From: Sneathiella aquimaris
Lineage (GTDB): Bacteria; Pseudomonadota; Alphaproteobacteria; Sneathiellales; Sneathiellaceae
Length of the DNA: 64,000 nucleotides
Assembly (NCBI RefSeq): GCF_026409565.1
Contig: NZ_CP112881.1
Location: 884,501-948,500 of the forward strand
Reading direction: 5' to 3'
Position numbers and translations under genes: made by a program. The notes beneath the pieces were generated by a model, which did no database searches, had not been told where the DNA came from, and saw only the letters and a list, made by a program, of their open reading frames with translations. This document shows, piece after piece, positions 45,758 to 55,261 of this stretch (position 1 is its first letter; the number at the start of each line of letters is the position of its first letter).

Positions 45758-46753
45758 TTAAATCTTGGTTGGTGTTGACGGAGAGGGTGGGCTTTCTTTG
45801 TATTTTGTTAGCCATCCATACAAAGGAGTTGATGCAAGCGGGGTTAAGTATATTGGAAACTGAGCCAGCGCAATAAACAGGAGAAGAGATGTCACGGTTT
45901 CGGGGGGAAACGTCGCGAGAAAGAGGGCGGCGTTGCGGTTGCCAGCCATTAGAGCGACGGCGCCTTGGGTTGGTGAAATGAGGCTATTCCTCGGTTTTGA
46001 AATTTTCCTTGAGGCCACGAAGACAATGAGAAACAGCAAATGTATACCCCAGTTGGCAAATAGGGCCGCGCTCAAGTTCTCAACAAATGCGTCCATATCA
46101 TCAAAGGCATGAAGACCGATGCCGTTCATGATAACGATTGCAAAAATCAACATAATCAACGCTGACACGCCATCCATCAGCTTGTGATAGCGAATAAGCC
46201 TTGTTTCTCCTATGGTTTTTCGAAGAAAAATGGCGAGAATAATGGCCAACGAAATGGTCAGAAGAAGCCGGGAGAGAAGGGAGAGCGGGTCAAGGTTAAG
46301 AGGCAATTCCAGAAGGTAGAGGGTAATTAAAGGCACTGTAAACGGGACGATTAAAGTGCCAACAACCAATATATTCAGAACCAGTGCATCATCCAGTTTG
46401 AGAAGTGCCGCCATGCTCGGTGCAGAGGCAAGCGGCGGGGCGCAGGCTACAAGAACAAGGGCAATATGAAGAACTGGGGAAAGGCCAATGAACTGACACG
46501 CAAGATGAATAATCACCGGTAGCGCAATCATCAGTAAAAAAAGCAGTCCTCCCAATTTGATCGGGTTTTTCAAATGAGATAATACTTGCAGAAGGTCAAC
46601 ACGGATCATTGCGGTTGCAAGCAAAAGAACCACAAGAACCTGCAATGCAGGCGCAACGATCTCGCCAAAATTTGGCAGAAACAATCCAATAAGAACACCA
46701 AGGGCAAGGATAAGCCTTGCCTGTTGTCCGAAGAAGGTGAAAAAAGTGATCAT
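45758..46753 (-). CDS. Bile acid:sodium symporter-family transporter
   Basis: A 331-residue membrane protein with about nine to ten hydrophobic spans of the BASS/SBF-like fold. VACAPPLASAPSMAALLKLDDA and ALMAGNRNAALFLA are typical of this superfamily's crossover regions. Substrate cannot be read from sequence; members import bile acids, pantoate, pyruvate-type acids or other anions with sodium. It is divergent from the TetR gene across about 270 bases that contain a palindromic operator candidate, so it might be controlled by that regulator. It converges with cobF. Confidence 0.83.
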   Translation of the reverse strand: MITFFTFFGQQARLILALGVLIGLFLPNFGEIVAPALQVLVVLLLATAMIRVDLLQVLSHLKNPIKLGGLLFLLMIALPVIIHLACQFIGLSPVLHIALVLVACAPPLASAPSMAALLKLDDALVLNILVVGTLIVPFTVPLITLYLLELPLNLDPLSLLSRLLLTISLAIILAIFLRKTIGETRLIRYHKLMDGVSALIMLIFAIVIMNGIGLHAFDDMDAFVENLSAALFANWGIHLLFLIVFVASRKISKPRNSLISPTQGAVALMAGNRNAALFLATFPPETVTSLLLFIALAQFPIYLTPLASTPLYGWLTKYKESPPSPSTPTKI

Positions 46754-46972
46754 TGAAATCTATTGCCTGATGCGCGAGGGCCTTTATTTGGCCGGCTGTG
46801 TTTAATGCAGAGTTGGTTGGGCTCACTCAGTTAGGGCGGTTCTAAAGTTTGCGAAACCTGTGTCGCATGGTTGCAACGAGCATAGAAAGATACTTGTATT
46901 CACGCAAATATTCTTATCTGCAACAGACGGACAAAAGAAAGTAAGGCTTCTGGTGCCCGTCCCTTGAAAATG

Positions 46973-46984
46973 TACCGTACGGTA
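46973..46984. promoter_or_regulatory. Palindromic operator candidate upstream of tetR
   Basis: The perfect 12-bp palindrome TACCGTACGGTA lies 36 bases before the TetR start and between the divergent transporter and regulator genes. It resembles the site at 47754-47767 in front of the efflux genes (shared ACCG-N2-CGGT). This is a typical form for TetR/AcrR-family autoregulatory operators; binding is inferred. Confidence 0.7.
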
Positions 46985-47020
46985 TGTAAATGGTTCAAAA
47001 GGACAGCGCGATGGAAAACA

Positions 47021-47644
47021 ATGAGAAACCCGGAACGGACTAAAGAAAAATTGCTGAATACGGCCATTCATCTGGTCAGCAGGAGTAGCTATCACGAAGT
47101 GGGCGTCAATGAAATTTGCCGATCTGCGGGGGTTACCAAAGGCGCTTTCTATCATCATTTTGACTCTAAAGCGGACCTGTATTATCAGGCCGGAAAACAC
47201 CATTGGGACGTTTCGAAACCAGACTTTGACAGGATTACATCCGCGAAATTTACACCGCAGGAGCATCTGCAGAATCTCGTTGATATGATTATGGATCGCC
47301 ATCTGGTAGAGGAAGGACCCTTCACGCCGGATGCGCATAGCTGCACAATATTCAAGACGAGTAGCCATGTGAACGCTGCAGAACCCAAAGTCATACAATG
47401 TGCCGAAGAGCTTTCCGCAGAAATCATGAAGCATCATACACTGATGATCCGGGGCCTTCAGCGGGCAGGCATGCTGGCGGAAGACGCCGATCCTGAACGT
47501 GTAGCCCGCCTGCTTTATCACTTTATCCAAGGCGTGATTACCTTTGCACCGATGTTTCACAATGACGTTGATCTGAGAAGAGACTTGATTGAAGGCATCT
47601 ACCGCGTTGTTGGCTTGAGAAAAGAGTATCAAACGATTTTGTGA
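47021..47644 (+). CDS. TetR-family regulator of the RND efflux pair
   Basis: A 207-residue repressor. Residues about 5-52 form the TetR helix-turn-helix (LLNTAIHLVSRS, then VTKGAFYHHFDSKADLY). The C-terminal part resembles the AcrR/NemR-type ligand domain, with PDAHSCTIFKTSSHV; a cysteine here could sense electrophiles, but this is speculative. I use the ATG at 47021, because an upstream TTG (46964) would place the operator palindrome inside the gene. It precedes the RND adaptor gene in the same direction by about 147 bases, with a matching palindrome before that gene. Confidence 0.88.
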   Translation: MRNPERTKEKLLNTAIHLVSRSSYHEVGVNEICRSAGVTKGAFYHHFDSKADLYYQAGKHHWDVSKPDFDRITSAKFTPQEHLQNLVDMIMDRHLVEEGPFTPDAHSCTIFKTSSHVNAAEPKVIQCAEELSAEIMKHHTLMIRGLQRAGMLAEDADPERVARLLYHFIQGVITFAPMFHNDVDLRRDLIEGIYRVVGLRKEYQTIL

Positions 47645-47753
47645 TGCTCATCCCGGTTTTGTGATCGAAAATGTAAGACCGGTCACAGAAGAAAGAATTG
47701 GTTTCATTCTAATCTTGAAATCAGACCTCCTGTTATGTACTTCCCCTAATAAC

Positions 47754-47767
47754 ATACCGATCGGTAT
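47754..47767. promoter_or_regulatory. Palindromic operator candidate upstream of the RND efflux genes
   Basis: Perfect 14-bp palindrome ATACCGATCGGTAT, 24 bases before the adaptor start codon. It shares the ACCG/CGGT half-sites and spacing with the site upstream of tetR at 46973-46984, as expected if one TetR protein binds both. Confidence 0.75.
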
Positions 47768-47791
47768 CTTCAATTAAGGGTGTTTTTTCTG

Positions 47792-48958
47792 ATGAAACGG
47801 CTATCATTTACAAAACTGATATTTGGTGTTGCTTTGCTCGTTACTGGCGCGGTTGCAATGCAATTTATTATGTTCAGCCCCTCCTCAGCTGAAGCCGAGG
47901 GCGGTACGCCGCCAAAGGCGCCGCAAGCTATGCCTGTAACTGTTAAAAATGTTGAGATAGAGCAGGTCCGCTTGTGGAGTAGTTACTCCGGGCGTTTGAA
48001 GGCAGTAGAAGAAGTGGCATTGCGCCCGCAAGTGAGCGGTGCAATCGTGGACGTCCGTTTTGAAGATGGCCAGAAAGTTCACGCCGGAGATATTCTGTTC
48101 GTGATTGACCCGCGTACCTTTGAAACCGCAGTGAAGCAGGCAAAAGCGGAACTGGATGCTGCCCGGCAAAATCTGACGCTGGCAAAAAAGGAAAAAATGC
48201 GGGCTCAGGAGCTTGTGGACAAAGGAAATGTTTCCAAGCGTGTTTTTGATGAGCGGATAAATGCTTATACGGTTGCTGCTAGCCGGGTCCGGCAGTCTGT
48301 TGCCGCGTTGGAACAGGCACAGATTGCCTTGGATCATGCCTATGTTAAATCTCCAATTAACGGGCGGGTTAGTCGGGTGGAAATCACCCGCGGCAATTAT
48401 GTTAATTCAGGGCCAAACGCACCTGTATTAACGACCATCGTTTCAACTGATGACATCTATGCCGATTTTGAAATCGACGAACAGCGGTATGTGGCGTTGC
48501 TTGGCAGCACGGACAAAAAGAATTTAAGCAAGGTCGTTATTCCGGTAGAACTTCAGGTCGGCAATGGCACCATGATTCAAGGCGTTGTGCACAGTTTTGA
48601 TAATCGAATTGATCCGAATACGGGAACGATACGAACGCGCGCTATTTTTGAGAATAAGCAGGAAAATCTGGTGCCGGGCATGTTTGCCAAAGTCAATATC
48701 GGAAATCCCGATCCCGTGCCGCTCATAATGATTTCGCCCGACGTCATCAATACCGATCAGGATCGTAAATTTGTGTATGCGATCTCCAAAGACAACACGG
48801 TCGAATATCGGCAGGTTGTGTTGGGCGCGTCTCAGGATGGCAAGCGGGTTGTTACATCTGGCCTGTCGGTGAATGATCAAGTCATTGTCGAAGGTCTGAT
48901 GAAGCTTCGGCCCGGAATGCCGGTGGCGCCAAAACCGGTTCAAAAAAGTCAGTCCTAG
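47792..48958 (+). CDS. RND efflux periplasmic adaptor (membrane fusion protein)
   Basis: A 388-residue adaptor of the HlyD/AcrA family. An N-terminal hydrophobic segment (about 7-27) anchors or exports it. The lipoyl half-motif around ALRPQVSGAIVDVRFEDGQKVHAGD, an alpha-helical hairpin rich in Ala/Lys, the second lipoyl half, beta-barrel (GVVHSFDNRIDPNTGTIRTRA) and membrane-proximal domain are in the usual order. The ATG at 47792 has AAGGG upstream; the GTG at 47780 is less likely. It couples the inner-membrane pump to an outer-membrane channel not encoded here. Confidence 0.92.
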   Translation: MKRLSFTKLIFGVALLVTGAVAMQFIMFSPSSAEAEGGTPPKAPQAMPVTVKNVEIEQVRLWSSYSGRLKAVEEVALRPQVSGAIVDVRFEDGQKVHAGDILFVIDPRTFETAVKQAKAELDAARQNLTLAKKEKMRAQELVDKGNVSKRVFDERINAYTVAASRVRQSVAALEQAQIALDHAYVKSPINGRVSRVEITRGNYVNSGPNAPVLTTIVSTDDIYADFEIDEQRYVALLGSTDKKNLSKVVIPVELQVGNGTMIQGVVHSFDNRIDPNTGTIRTRAIFENKQENLVPGMFAKVNIGNPDPVPLIMISPDVINTDQDRKFVYAISKDNTVEYRQVVLGASQDGKRVVTSGLSVNDQVIVEGLMKLRPGMPVAPKPVQKSQS

Positions 48959-49025
48959 TTCCTGGCGCGTCTCAACCTTATTTTCAGTTACCGACCTCAC
49001 GGCCGTTTATCTTAAAGGTATCGGA

Positions 49026-52000
49026 ATGCATAACCTATCCCGTTTTTTCATTGATCGGCCCATTTTTGCGGGTGTTCTCTCAGTCCTGATTTTTGTAGCC
49101 GGTGCCATCGCAATGATGAAGTTGCCGATCTCTGAATATCCAGAGGTTGTCCCCCCGTCAATCGTTGTTCAGGCTCAGTTTCCGGGTGCTAATCCGGCTG
49201 AAATTGCCGAAACCGTTGCGGCGCCACTTGAAGAACAGATTAATGGTGTTGAGGGAATGCTCTACATCAATTCTCTGGCGGCGACAGATGGCGGCCTGTC
49301 TTTGACGGTGACGTTTGAAATCGGAACGGATCCGGATCTTGCCCAGCAAAAAGTTCAGAACCGGGTATCGCAAGCTTTACCGCGATTGCCGGAAGTCGTA
49401 CGGCAGTTGGGCGTAACAGTTGTAAAAAGTTCGCCAAATTTGACAATGGTGGTCCATCTGCGCTCGCCAAACGAACGATATGATATGCTGTATCTTCGCA
49501 ATTATGCGACGTTGAACGTGAAAGACAGGTTGGCCAGAATTAACGGAATCGGTCAGGTCAGTCTTTTTGGTTCTGGTGATTATGCGATGCGCATATGGCT
49601 CAACCCTGACAAAGTGGCCGAGCGCGGCCTGTCCGCGATTGACGTCGTGAACGCTGTCCGTTCCCAGAATATTCAGGTTGCCGCAGGAACAATCGGGGGA
49701 CCGCCCTATGATGATAGTGTGCAGGTTCAGATGCCCATTAACGTTCAGGGGCGTCTGAAATCCCCGGAAGAGTTTGCCAATGTTATCATTAAGCGGGAGG
49801 AGAGCGGTATTATTACGCGACTTGGGGATGTGTCTCGTATCGAGCTTGATGCCCAACAGTATGCGTTGCGGTCCATCTTGGATAATAAGCCCGCTGTTGC
49901 TATTCCAGTTTTTGCCAGCCCTGGATCAAATGCATTGGATATATCCCGGGATGTCCGCGCTGCAATGGCCGACCTTAAACAAGGTTTTCCAGAAGGCGTT
50001 GATTACAGTATCGTTTACGACCCGACCGTATTTGTACAGGATTCTATTAAAGCCGTCATCATGACGTTGCTAGAGGCGGTGGCTCTGGTTGTCATTGTTG
50101 TCATCGTCTTTTTACAAACATGGCGGGCGTCGGTTATTCCGTTGCTGGCAGTGCCGGTGTCCATCGTTGGTACATTTGCACTGATGTTTGTCTTGGGTTT
50201 TTCAATTAACGTTCTGTCCCTCTTTGGCCTGATTTTGGCAATTGGCATTGTTGTGGATGATGCGATCGTTGTTGTCGAGAATGTGGAACGAAATATTGAA
50301 AGGGGCTTATCTTCCCGGGACGCGACATTGGCCGCAATGAAAGAAGTGACAGGCCCAATTGTGGCGACGTCACTGGTGATAACGGGCGTTTTTGTTCCCA
50401 TTGCCTTCATCAGTGGATTAACCGGTCAGTTTTATAAACAATTTGCGCTTACAATTGCCATCGCAACCGTTATTTCAACGATTAACTCGTTGACCCTGAG
50501 CCCGGCATTATCGGCGTTGCTGCTTAAAAAGAAAGACGCGCCAAAAGATGTCCTGACCCGCGGTATCGACTGGCTTTTAGGCTGGCTTTTCCAAGGATTT
50601 AATAAATTTTTCAATCGCACGACGGGGGTGTACGCGAAAGGAGTGAAGGCTGTTGTTGGGCGCAAGGCCATTATGATGGGCTTGTTTGCTCTTTTGCTTG
50701 GCGTAACCTATCAAGGCTTTCAAACGATCCCATCGGGTTTCATTCCTATTCAGGACAAACAGTATCTGGTGAGTTTTGCGCAATTGCCTCAAGGCGCAAC
50801 GTTAGAAAGAACAGAAGATGTCCTTCGGGAAATGTCAGAAGTTGCCCTCAATGAACCTGGCGTAAAGAGTGCGGTTGGCTTCCCCGGATTGTCGATCAAT
50901 GGATTTGTCAATAGCTCCAGCGCAGGTGTTTTGTTCATCACATTGGACGACTTTGCAGAACGGACAGACCCGGGCCTGGGCGGTTTGGCGCTTGTTGGCA
51001 AATTACAGCAGAAATTCGCCGCGATTGAAGAAGCGTTTGTCGCCGTTTTTCCGGCGCCACCGGTACAGGGAATGGGGAATGTTGGTGGTTTTAAATTGCA
51101 GGTTCAGGATCGCGCTAATTTAGGATATGTGGCGCTGGACAATGTCATGAAAGAAGTTCAGCAAAAAGCATGGGCGGCCCCTGAGCTTGCGGGTGTTTTC
51201 AGCAGTTACAACATCAACGTGCCTCAGCTTCAGGCCAATCTTGACAGGACCAAGGCCATGCAACTGGGTATTCCTGTACAGGAAGTGTTCCAGACAATGC
51301 AGATTTATCTGGGTTCTTTGTACGTGAATGACTTCAATCAATTTGGCCGAACCTACCAGGTTATTGCTCAAGCGGATAAAAAACACAGATCATCCCCGGA
51401 TGATATCCTGAATTTGCAGACCCGAAACGAAGAAGGCAATCTTGTGCCGCTGGGAAGTGTTCTGACCGTTACCGAGACATTTGGGCCAGATACGGCAATG
51501 CGATATAACGCTTTTCGTTCCGCAGATCTGAACGGAAATGCGGCTCCCGGTTATTCCAGCGGGCAAGCGCAGGATGCGATAACCAAAATTCTGGACGAGA
51601 CCTTACCGCGTGGGATCGATTACGAGTGGACCGAGCTTACCTATCAGCAAATCCTGGCGGGGAACACGGCAGTTTATATTTTCCCGCTGTGTATTCTTTT
51701 GGTTTTTCTGGTTCTTGCAGCCCAGTATGAAAGTTTGGCGATCCCCTTTGCGGTTATCCTAATCGTACCGATGAGTATTCTTTCGGCCTTGATCGGGGTC
51801 TATATTTTTGGCGGCGACAATAACATCTTTACGCAGGTCAGTTTGTTTGTCTTGGCAGGGCTTGCGTCAAAGAACGCCATTTTGATCGTTGAGTTTGCCC
51901 GTGAACTGGAAAGAGAAGGACGCTCTATCGTAGACGCCGCTGTTGAGGCAAGCCGTCTGAGGCTTCGGCCTATTCTGATGACATCCTTTGCATTTATCAT

Positions 52001-52166
52001 GGGCGTGCTGCCCCTTGTTGTGTCATCTGGCGCAGGGGCGGAAATGCGTCAGGCAATCGGTGTCGCTGTTTTCTCCGGTATGTTGGGTGTGACATTTTTT
52101 GGCTTGTTCCTGACCCCGGTTTTTTACGTGCTTGTGCGAAAAATCAGCAAACAGAAAATCGCGTAA
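49026..52166 (+). CDS. RND multidrug efflux pump, AcrB/MexB (HAE-1) family
   Basis: A 1046-residue inner-membrane pump, full length for HAE-1. MHNLSRFFIDRPIFAGVLS is the usual N terminus. The proton-relay pair is in GIVVDDAIVVVENVERN in the fourth membrane segment; the second half has FVLAGLASKNAILIVEFA with the conserved Lys. Two large periplasmic loops flank the two membrane halves. It follows the adaptor gene by 67 bases and is followed by a terminator. Drug or solvent range cannot be read from the sequence. Confidence 0.95.
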   Translation: MHNLSRFFIDRPIFAGVLSVLIFVAGAIAMMKLPISEYPEVVPPSIVVQAQFPGANPAEIAETVAAPLEEQINGVEGMLYINSLAATDGGLSLTVTFEIGTDPDLAQQKVQNRVSQALPRLPEVVRQLGVTVVKSSPNLTMVVHLRSPNERYDMLYLRNYATLNVKDRLARINGIGQVSLFGSGDYAMRIWLNPDKVAERGLSAIDVVNAVRSQNIQVAAGTIGGPPYDDSVQVQMPINVQGRLKSPEEFANVIIKREESGIITRLGDVSRIELDAQQYALRSILDNKPAVAIPVFASPGSNALDISRDVRAAMADLKQGFPEGVDYSIVYDPTVFVQDSIKAVIMTLLEAVALVVIVVIVFLQTWRASVIPLLAVPVSIVGTFALMFVLGFSINVLSLFGLILAIGIVVDDAIVVVENVERNIERGLSSRDATLAAMKEVTGPIVATSLVITGVFVPIAFISGLTGQFYKQFALTIAIATVISTINSLTLSPALSALLLKKKDAPKDVLTRGIDWLLGWLFQGFNKFFNRTTGVYAKGVKAVVGRKAIMMGLFALLLGVTYQGFQTIPSGFIPIQDKQYLVSFAQLPQGATLERTEDVLREMSEVALNEPGVKSAVGFPGLSINGFVNSSSAGVLFITLDDFAERTDPGLGGLALVGKLQQKFAAIEEAFVAVFPAPPVQGMGNVGGFKLQVQDRANLGYVALDNVMKEVQQKAWAAPELAGVFSSYNINVPQLQANLDRTKAMQLGIPVQEVFQTMQIYLGSLYVNDFNQFGRTYQVIAQADKKHRSSPDDILNLQTRNEEGNLVPLGSVLTVTETFGPDTAMRYNAFRSADLNGNAAPGYSSGQAQDAITKILDETLPRGIDYEWTELTYQQILAGNTAVYIFPLCILLVFLVLAAQYESLAIPFAVILIVPMSILSALIGVYIFGGDNNIFTQVSLFVLAGLASKNAILIVEFARELEREGRSIVDAAVEASRLRLRPILMTSFAFIMGVLPLVVSSGAGAEMRQAIGVAVFSGMLGVTFFGLFLTPVFYVLVRKISKQKIA

Positions 52167-52197
52167 TCTGATTTCCAAAATCTGGAAAAGAGTGATC

Positions 52198-52234
52198 AGG
52201 CCGCTTCTCTATTAACGGAGTGGCGGCCTTTTTT
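52198..52234 (+). terminator. Rho-independent terminator after the RND operon
   Basis: Inverted repeat AGGCCGC / GCGGCCT with an 18-base loop region that can extend the stem, followed by TTTTTT. It lies 32 bases after the pump gene's stop. Confidence 0.85.
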
Positions 52235-52377
52235 GTTCAGCAAGACCAATGAAACCGGTCACAAAACTGTCTTTAAAAATACATTGTATGTAAGCAGAGT
52301 CCTCTGTAAGAGTTGAAAATGTTGGGCTGCCGGGGATGTGTTGATTGGCGCGCGTATAAAAAACCGTGAGAGAGAAA

Positions 52378-53382
52378 ATGACTATCAAGGTTGGGATTAA
52401 TGGGTTCGGCCGGATGGGCCGATTGGCTCTTCGGGCCGCTTGGGATTGGAAAGAAGTTTCTTTTACACAGATCAATGATCCTGCCGGGGACGCAAAAACC
52501 TTCGCGCATCTGCTTACGTTTGATTCTGTTCATGGCATTTGGCACCATACTGCCGATTCCCGGAATGATCGCATTGTGGTTGACGATCAGCCAATCCTGT
52601 TCACCCAAAATTCAAACATTGGAGACACCGATTTTTCTGAATGTGACGTTGTCATTGAAGCGTCGGGACAGAATAATAAGAAAGAAAAGCTGCAGGCCTA
52701 TCTTGATCAGGGTGTCAAACATGTTGTCGTGACGGCACCGGTCAAGGAAGAGGGTATTCTCAATATCGTAATGGGGGTAAATGACGGGCTGTATGAAGAC
52801 GGTCAGTATCCGATTGTAACCGCGGCGTCCTGCACTACAAATTGTCTGGCGCCAGTTGTCAAAGTTATCCATGAAAATTTTACCATCAAGCATGGTTCGA
52901 TGACGACAATTCATGACATCACCAACACTCAGACCATCCTGGATGCTCCGCATAAGGATTTGCGAAGAGCCCGCGCCTGTGGATCCAGCCTTATCCCCAC
53001 AACGACAGGCTCAGCCACGGCGATTACACATATATTCCCGGAACTGAAAGGCCGGCTCAACGGTCATGCCATTCGGGTGCCGCTGGCAAATGCGTCTTTG
53101 ACAGATTGTGTTTTTGAAGTAGAGCGTAAAACAACGGTAGAGGAAGTGAACGCTGTTCTGAAGCAGGCTTCCGAGACAGATCTGAAAAATATTCTGGGTT
53201 ATGAAGAGCGTCCCCTTGTGTCTGTCGATTACCGCACGGACCCGCGTTCCAGTATCATTGATGCGCTGTCCACCATGGTTGTCAACGGCACACATATAAA
53301 AATTTATGCGTGGTATGATAATGAATGGGGATATGCCAATCGTGTTGTTGAATTGATGCGTAAAGTGACCAATGTTCGTTAG
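52378..53382 (+). CDS. gapdh: Glyceraldehyde-3-phosphate dehydrogenase associated with ArsJ
   Basis: A 334-residue GAPDH with intact NAD-binding start [14 protein letters not shown] and catalytic Cys152 in [10 protein letters not shown]. The ATG at 52378 has GAGAGAG ahead. Sitting 15 bases before arsJ, it is best understood as the arsenic-resistance GAPDH that uses arsenate in place of phosphate to make 1-arseno-3-phosphoglycerate, which ArsJ exports. It may also serve as a glycolytic enzyme, which sequence alone cannot exclude. No ArsR gene is next to it. Confidence 0.88.
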   Translation: MTIKVGINGFGRMGRLALRAAWDWKEVSFTQINDPAGDAKTFAHLLTFDSVHGIWHHTADSRNDRIVVDDQPILFTQNSNIGDTDFSECDVVIEASGQNNKKEKLQAYLDQGVKHVVVTAPVKEEGILNIVMGVNDGLYEDGQYPIVTAASCTTNCLAPVVKVIHENFTIKHGSMTTIHDITNTQTILDAPHKDLRRARACGSSLIPTTTGSATAITHIFPELKGRLNGHAIRVPLANASLTDCVFEVERKTTVEEVNAVLKQASETDLKNILGYEERPLVSVDYRTDPRSSIIDALSTMVVNGTHIKIYAWYDNEWGYANRVVELMRKVTNVR

Positions 53383-53397
53383 CAGAAGAGGATGCCT

Positions 53398-54609
53398 ATG
53401 AGCAGAACCCTACCGGCAGACATCAAGCAGTATTTTGTCGTTACCGGTAATTATTGGGCATTTACGCTGACAGACGGTGCTCTGCGTATGCTGGTGGTTC
53501 TATATTTCCATGAGCTTGGATATGCGCCTTTGCAGATCGCGTTTCTTTTTCTGTTTTACGAAATTTTTGGTGTTGTAACCAATCTTATCGGAGGCTGGTT
53601 AGGGGCGCGTTTGGGTCTCAATCGGACCATGAATATTGGGCTTTTTATGCAGATCGTCGCCTTATCAATGCTGGTTTTTCCAATATTTGGTTTAACAATT
53701 CCCTGGGTGATGGCGGCGCAGGCTCTTTCTGGGGTTGCCAAAGATTTAAACAAGATGAGTGCCAAAAGCGCAATTAAGATAGTTGTGTCCTCGGATGCCC
53801 AGCATCAATTATTTAAATGGGTTGCCATTTTAACAGGGTCGAAGAATGCGTTAAAAGGGGCGGGTTTTTTCTTGGGTGGGGCCTTGCTTGCCGGGCTCGG
53901 TTTTACTGCAGCAAACGCGGTTATGGCCATTGCTTTGGCCCTTGTCTGGCTTGCCAGCCTGATATTGTTGAAAAAAGAACTGGGCCGCGCAAAAAATAAG
54001 CCGAAATTCAGCGAAATTTTCTCAAAAAGCCAGGCCATTAATTATCTTTCCGCCGCGCGTCTTTTTCTGTTTGGCGCACGTGATGTTTGGTTTGTTGTCG
54101 CACTCCCCGTTTTTATGGCTGAGACCCTTGGTTGGAGTCACTGGGGCGTCGGCAGTTACCTTGCCTTGTGGGTTATCGGATATGGTGCCGTTCAATCTGC
54201 AACACCGTATCTGACAGGTCGGAAAGTGAATAGACCACCGGGTGTGTCAGAGGCCATTGTTTGGGCCCTTTTTCTAATCACTGTTCCAATTTTGATTGCC
54301 GGTGGGATGGTTACGGGATGGAACCCTGAATGGCTGATTACACTGGGGCTGGCGGTTTTCGGTTTTGTTTTTGCAATAAATTCCTCGCTGCATAGTTATT
54401 TGATTGTTGCATTTGCAAGTGAAGATGGCGTTTCTCTGGATGTCGGCTTTTATTATATGGCAAATGCCATGGGCAGATTAATAGGGACGATGCTGTCTGG
54501 ATGGGTGTATCAGGAATATGGACTGGTGTTATGTTTGTTGGTTTCTGCCAGTTTCATATCGATGTCCGCACTCTGTTTATTGCCATTGCGAAAATATCCG
54601 CTAGGTTAA
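53398..54609 (+). CDS. arsJ: Organoarsenical efflux MFS transporter ArsJ
   Basis: A 403-residue major facilitator with 11-12 hydrophobic spans. The N-terminal region PADIKQYFVVTGNYWAFTL (19 residues) and the central GVAKDLNKMSAKSAIK match ArsJ, the exporter of 1-arseno-3-phosphoglycerate. I use the ATG at 53398, which has AAGAGG six bases upstream; an ATG at 53392 touches that site. Pairing with GAPDH is the defining arrangement; the extruded compound breaks down to arsenate outside the cell. Confidence 0.9.
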   Translation: MSRTLPADIKQYFVVTGNYWAFTLTDGALRMLVVLYFHELGYAPLQIAFLFLFYEIFGVVTNLIGGWLGARLGLNRTMNIGLFMQIVALSMLVFPIFGLTIPWVMAAQALSGVAKDLNKMSAKSAIKIVVSSDAQHQLFKWVAILTGSKNALKGAGFFLGGALLAGLGFTAANAVMAIALALVWLASLILLKKELGRAKNKPKFSEIFSKSQAINYLSAARLFLFGARDVWFVVALPVFMAETLGWSHWGVGSYLALWVIGYGAVQSATPYLTGRKVNRPPGVSEAIVWALFLITVPILIAGGMVTGWNPEWLITLGLAVFGFVFAINSSLHSYLIVAFASEDGVSLDVGFYYMANAMGRLIGTMLSGWVYQEYGLVLCLLVSASFISMSALCLLPLRKYPLG

Positions 54610-54643
54610 ACGGACAAGAAACAGTTACCTGCAGGAAAAGAAA

Positions 54644-55111
54644 ATGATTGAACGATTGTGGACAGTATATCTGTCTGGTGAAATTCATACGGATTGGCGT
54701 GAACAAATCGAAGAGGGTGCGAAGAATGCGGGGCTGCCAGTGGAATTCGTCTCGCCGGTGACAATCCATCAGGATAGCGATGATTGTGGCGTCGCAATTT
54801 TAGGAGAGGCCCCTAGCGATTTTTGGAAGGATCAAATGGGGAGTCGAATGAACGCGATCCGGACCCGGACATTGATTGAAGAGGCGGATATCGCTGTTAT
54901 TCGGTTTGGTGATAAATACCGCCAGTGGAATGCTGCCTTCGATGCCGGTTTTTGTGCCGCGATGGGAACACCGTATATTACCTTGCATGATGAGGCTGTT
55001 AATCATGCTCTCAAGGAAGTAGATGGAGCCGCACAGGCCGTTGCAAGTGATCCTGCACAGGTTGTTAAAATCCTGAAATATGTCATCACGGGTCAACTGG
55101 ACCGCACCTAA
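54644..55111 (+). CDS. ytoQ: YtoQ-family protein
   Basis: A 155-residue soluble protein. WTVYLSGEIHTDWREQI, the SPVTIHQDSDDCG segment and RFGDKYRQWNAAFDAGFC are typical of the YtoQ family, whose function is not established. The fold is probably related to nucleoside deoxyribosyltransferase-like proteins (inference from the YLSGEIHTDWR form). It follows arsJ by 34 bases and may share its transcript. A GGAAAAG ribosome site precedes the ATG. Confidence 0.82.
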   Translation: MIERLWTVYLSGEIHTDWREQIEEGAKNAGLPVEFVSPVTIHQDSDDCGVAILGEAPSDFWKDQMGSRMNAIRTRTLIEEADIAVIRFGDKYRQWNAAFDAGFCAAMGTPYITLHDEAVNHALKEVDGAAQAVASDPAQVVKILKYVITGQLDRT

Positions 55112-55261
55112 CTTTAAGTTTTCCGGGCGGGATGTGTTCGCGCATTGCGCTCGGTCTTCCTTACAACCAAACAAAAATTTTAAAATCCTGAATTCAGAAT
55201 TGCTTTCGGCTGTGTTTTTGAAATACTGCTTATCTCTTTTGATACGGATATCAAATTTTGT

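Noticed and set aside
46823-47632. 269-codon minus-strand frame opposite the TetR gene
   Set aside because: The plus-strand TetR gene has clear domain motifs and an operator; the opposite frame shows no motif and would cover the regulatory region.
47678-52263. The 10-mer ACCGGTCACA upstream of both the RND adaptor gene (47678-47687) and the GAPDH gene (52254-52263)
   Set aside because: Only ten bases and two copies; with many promoter comparisons this can occur by chance. It might be a half-site for the TetR protein but nothing else supports it.
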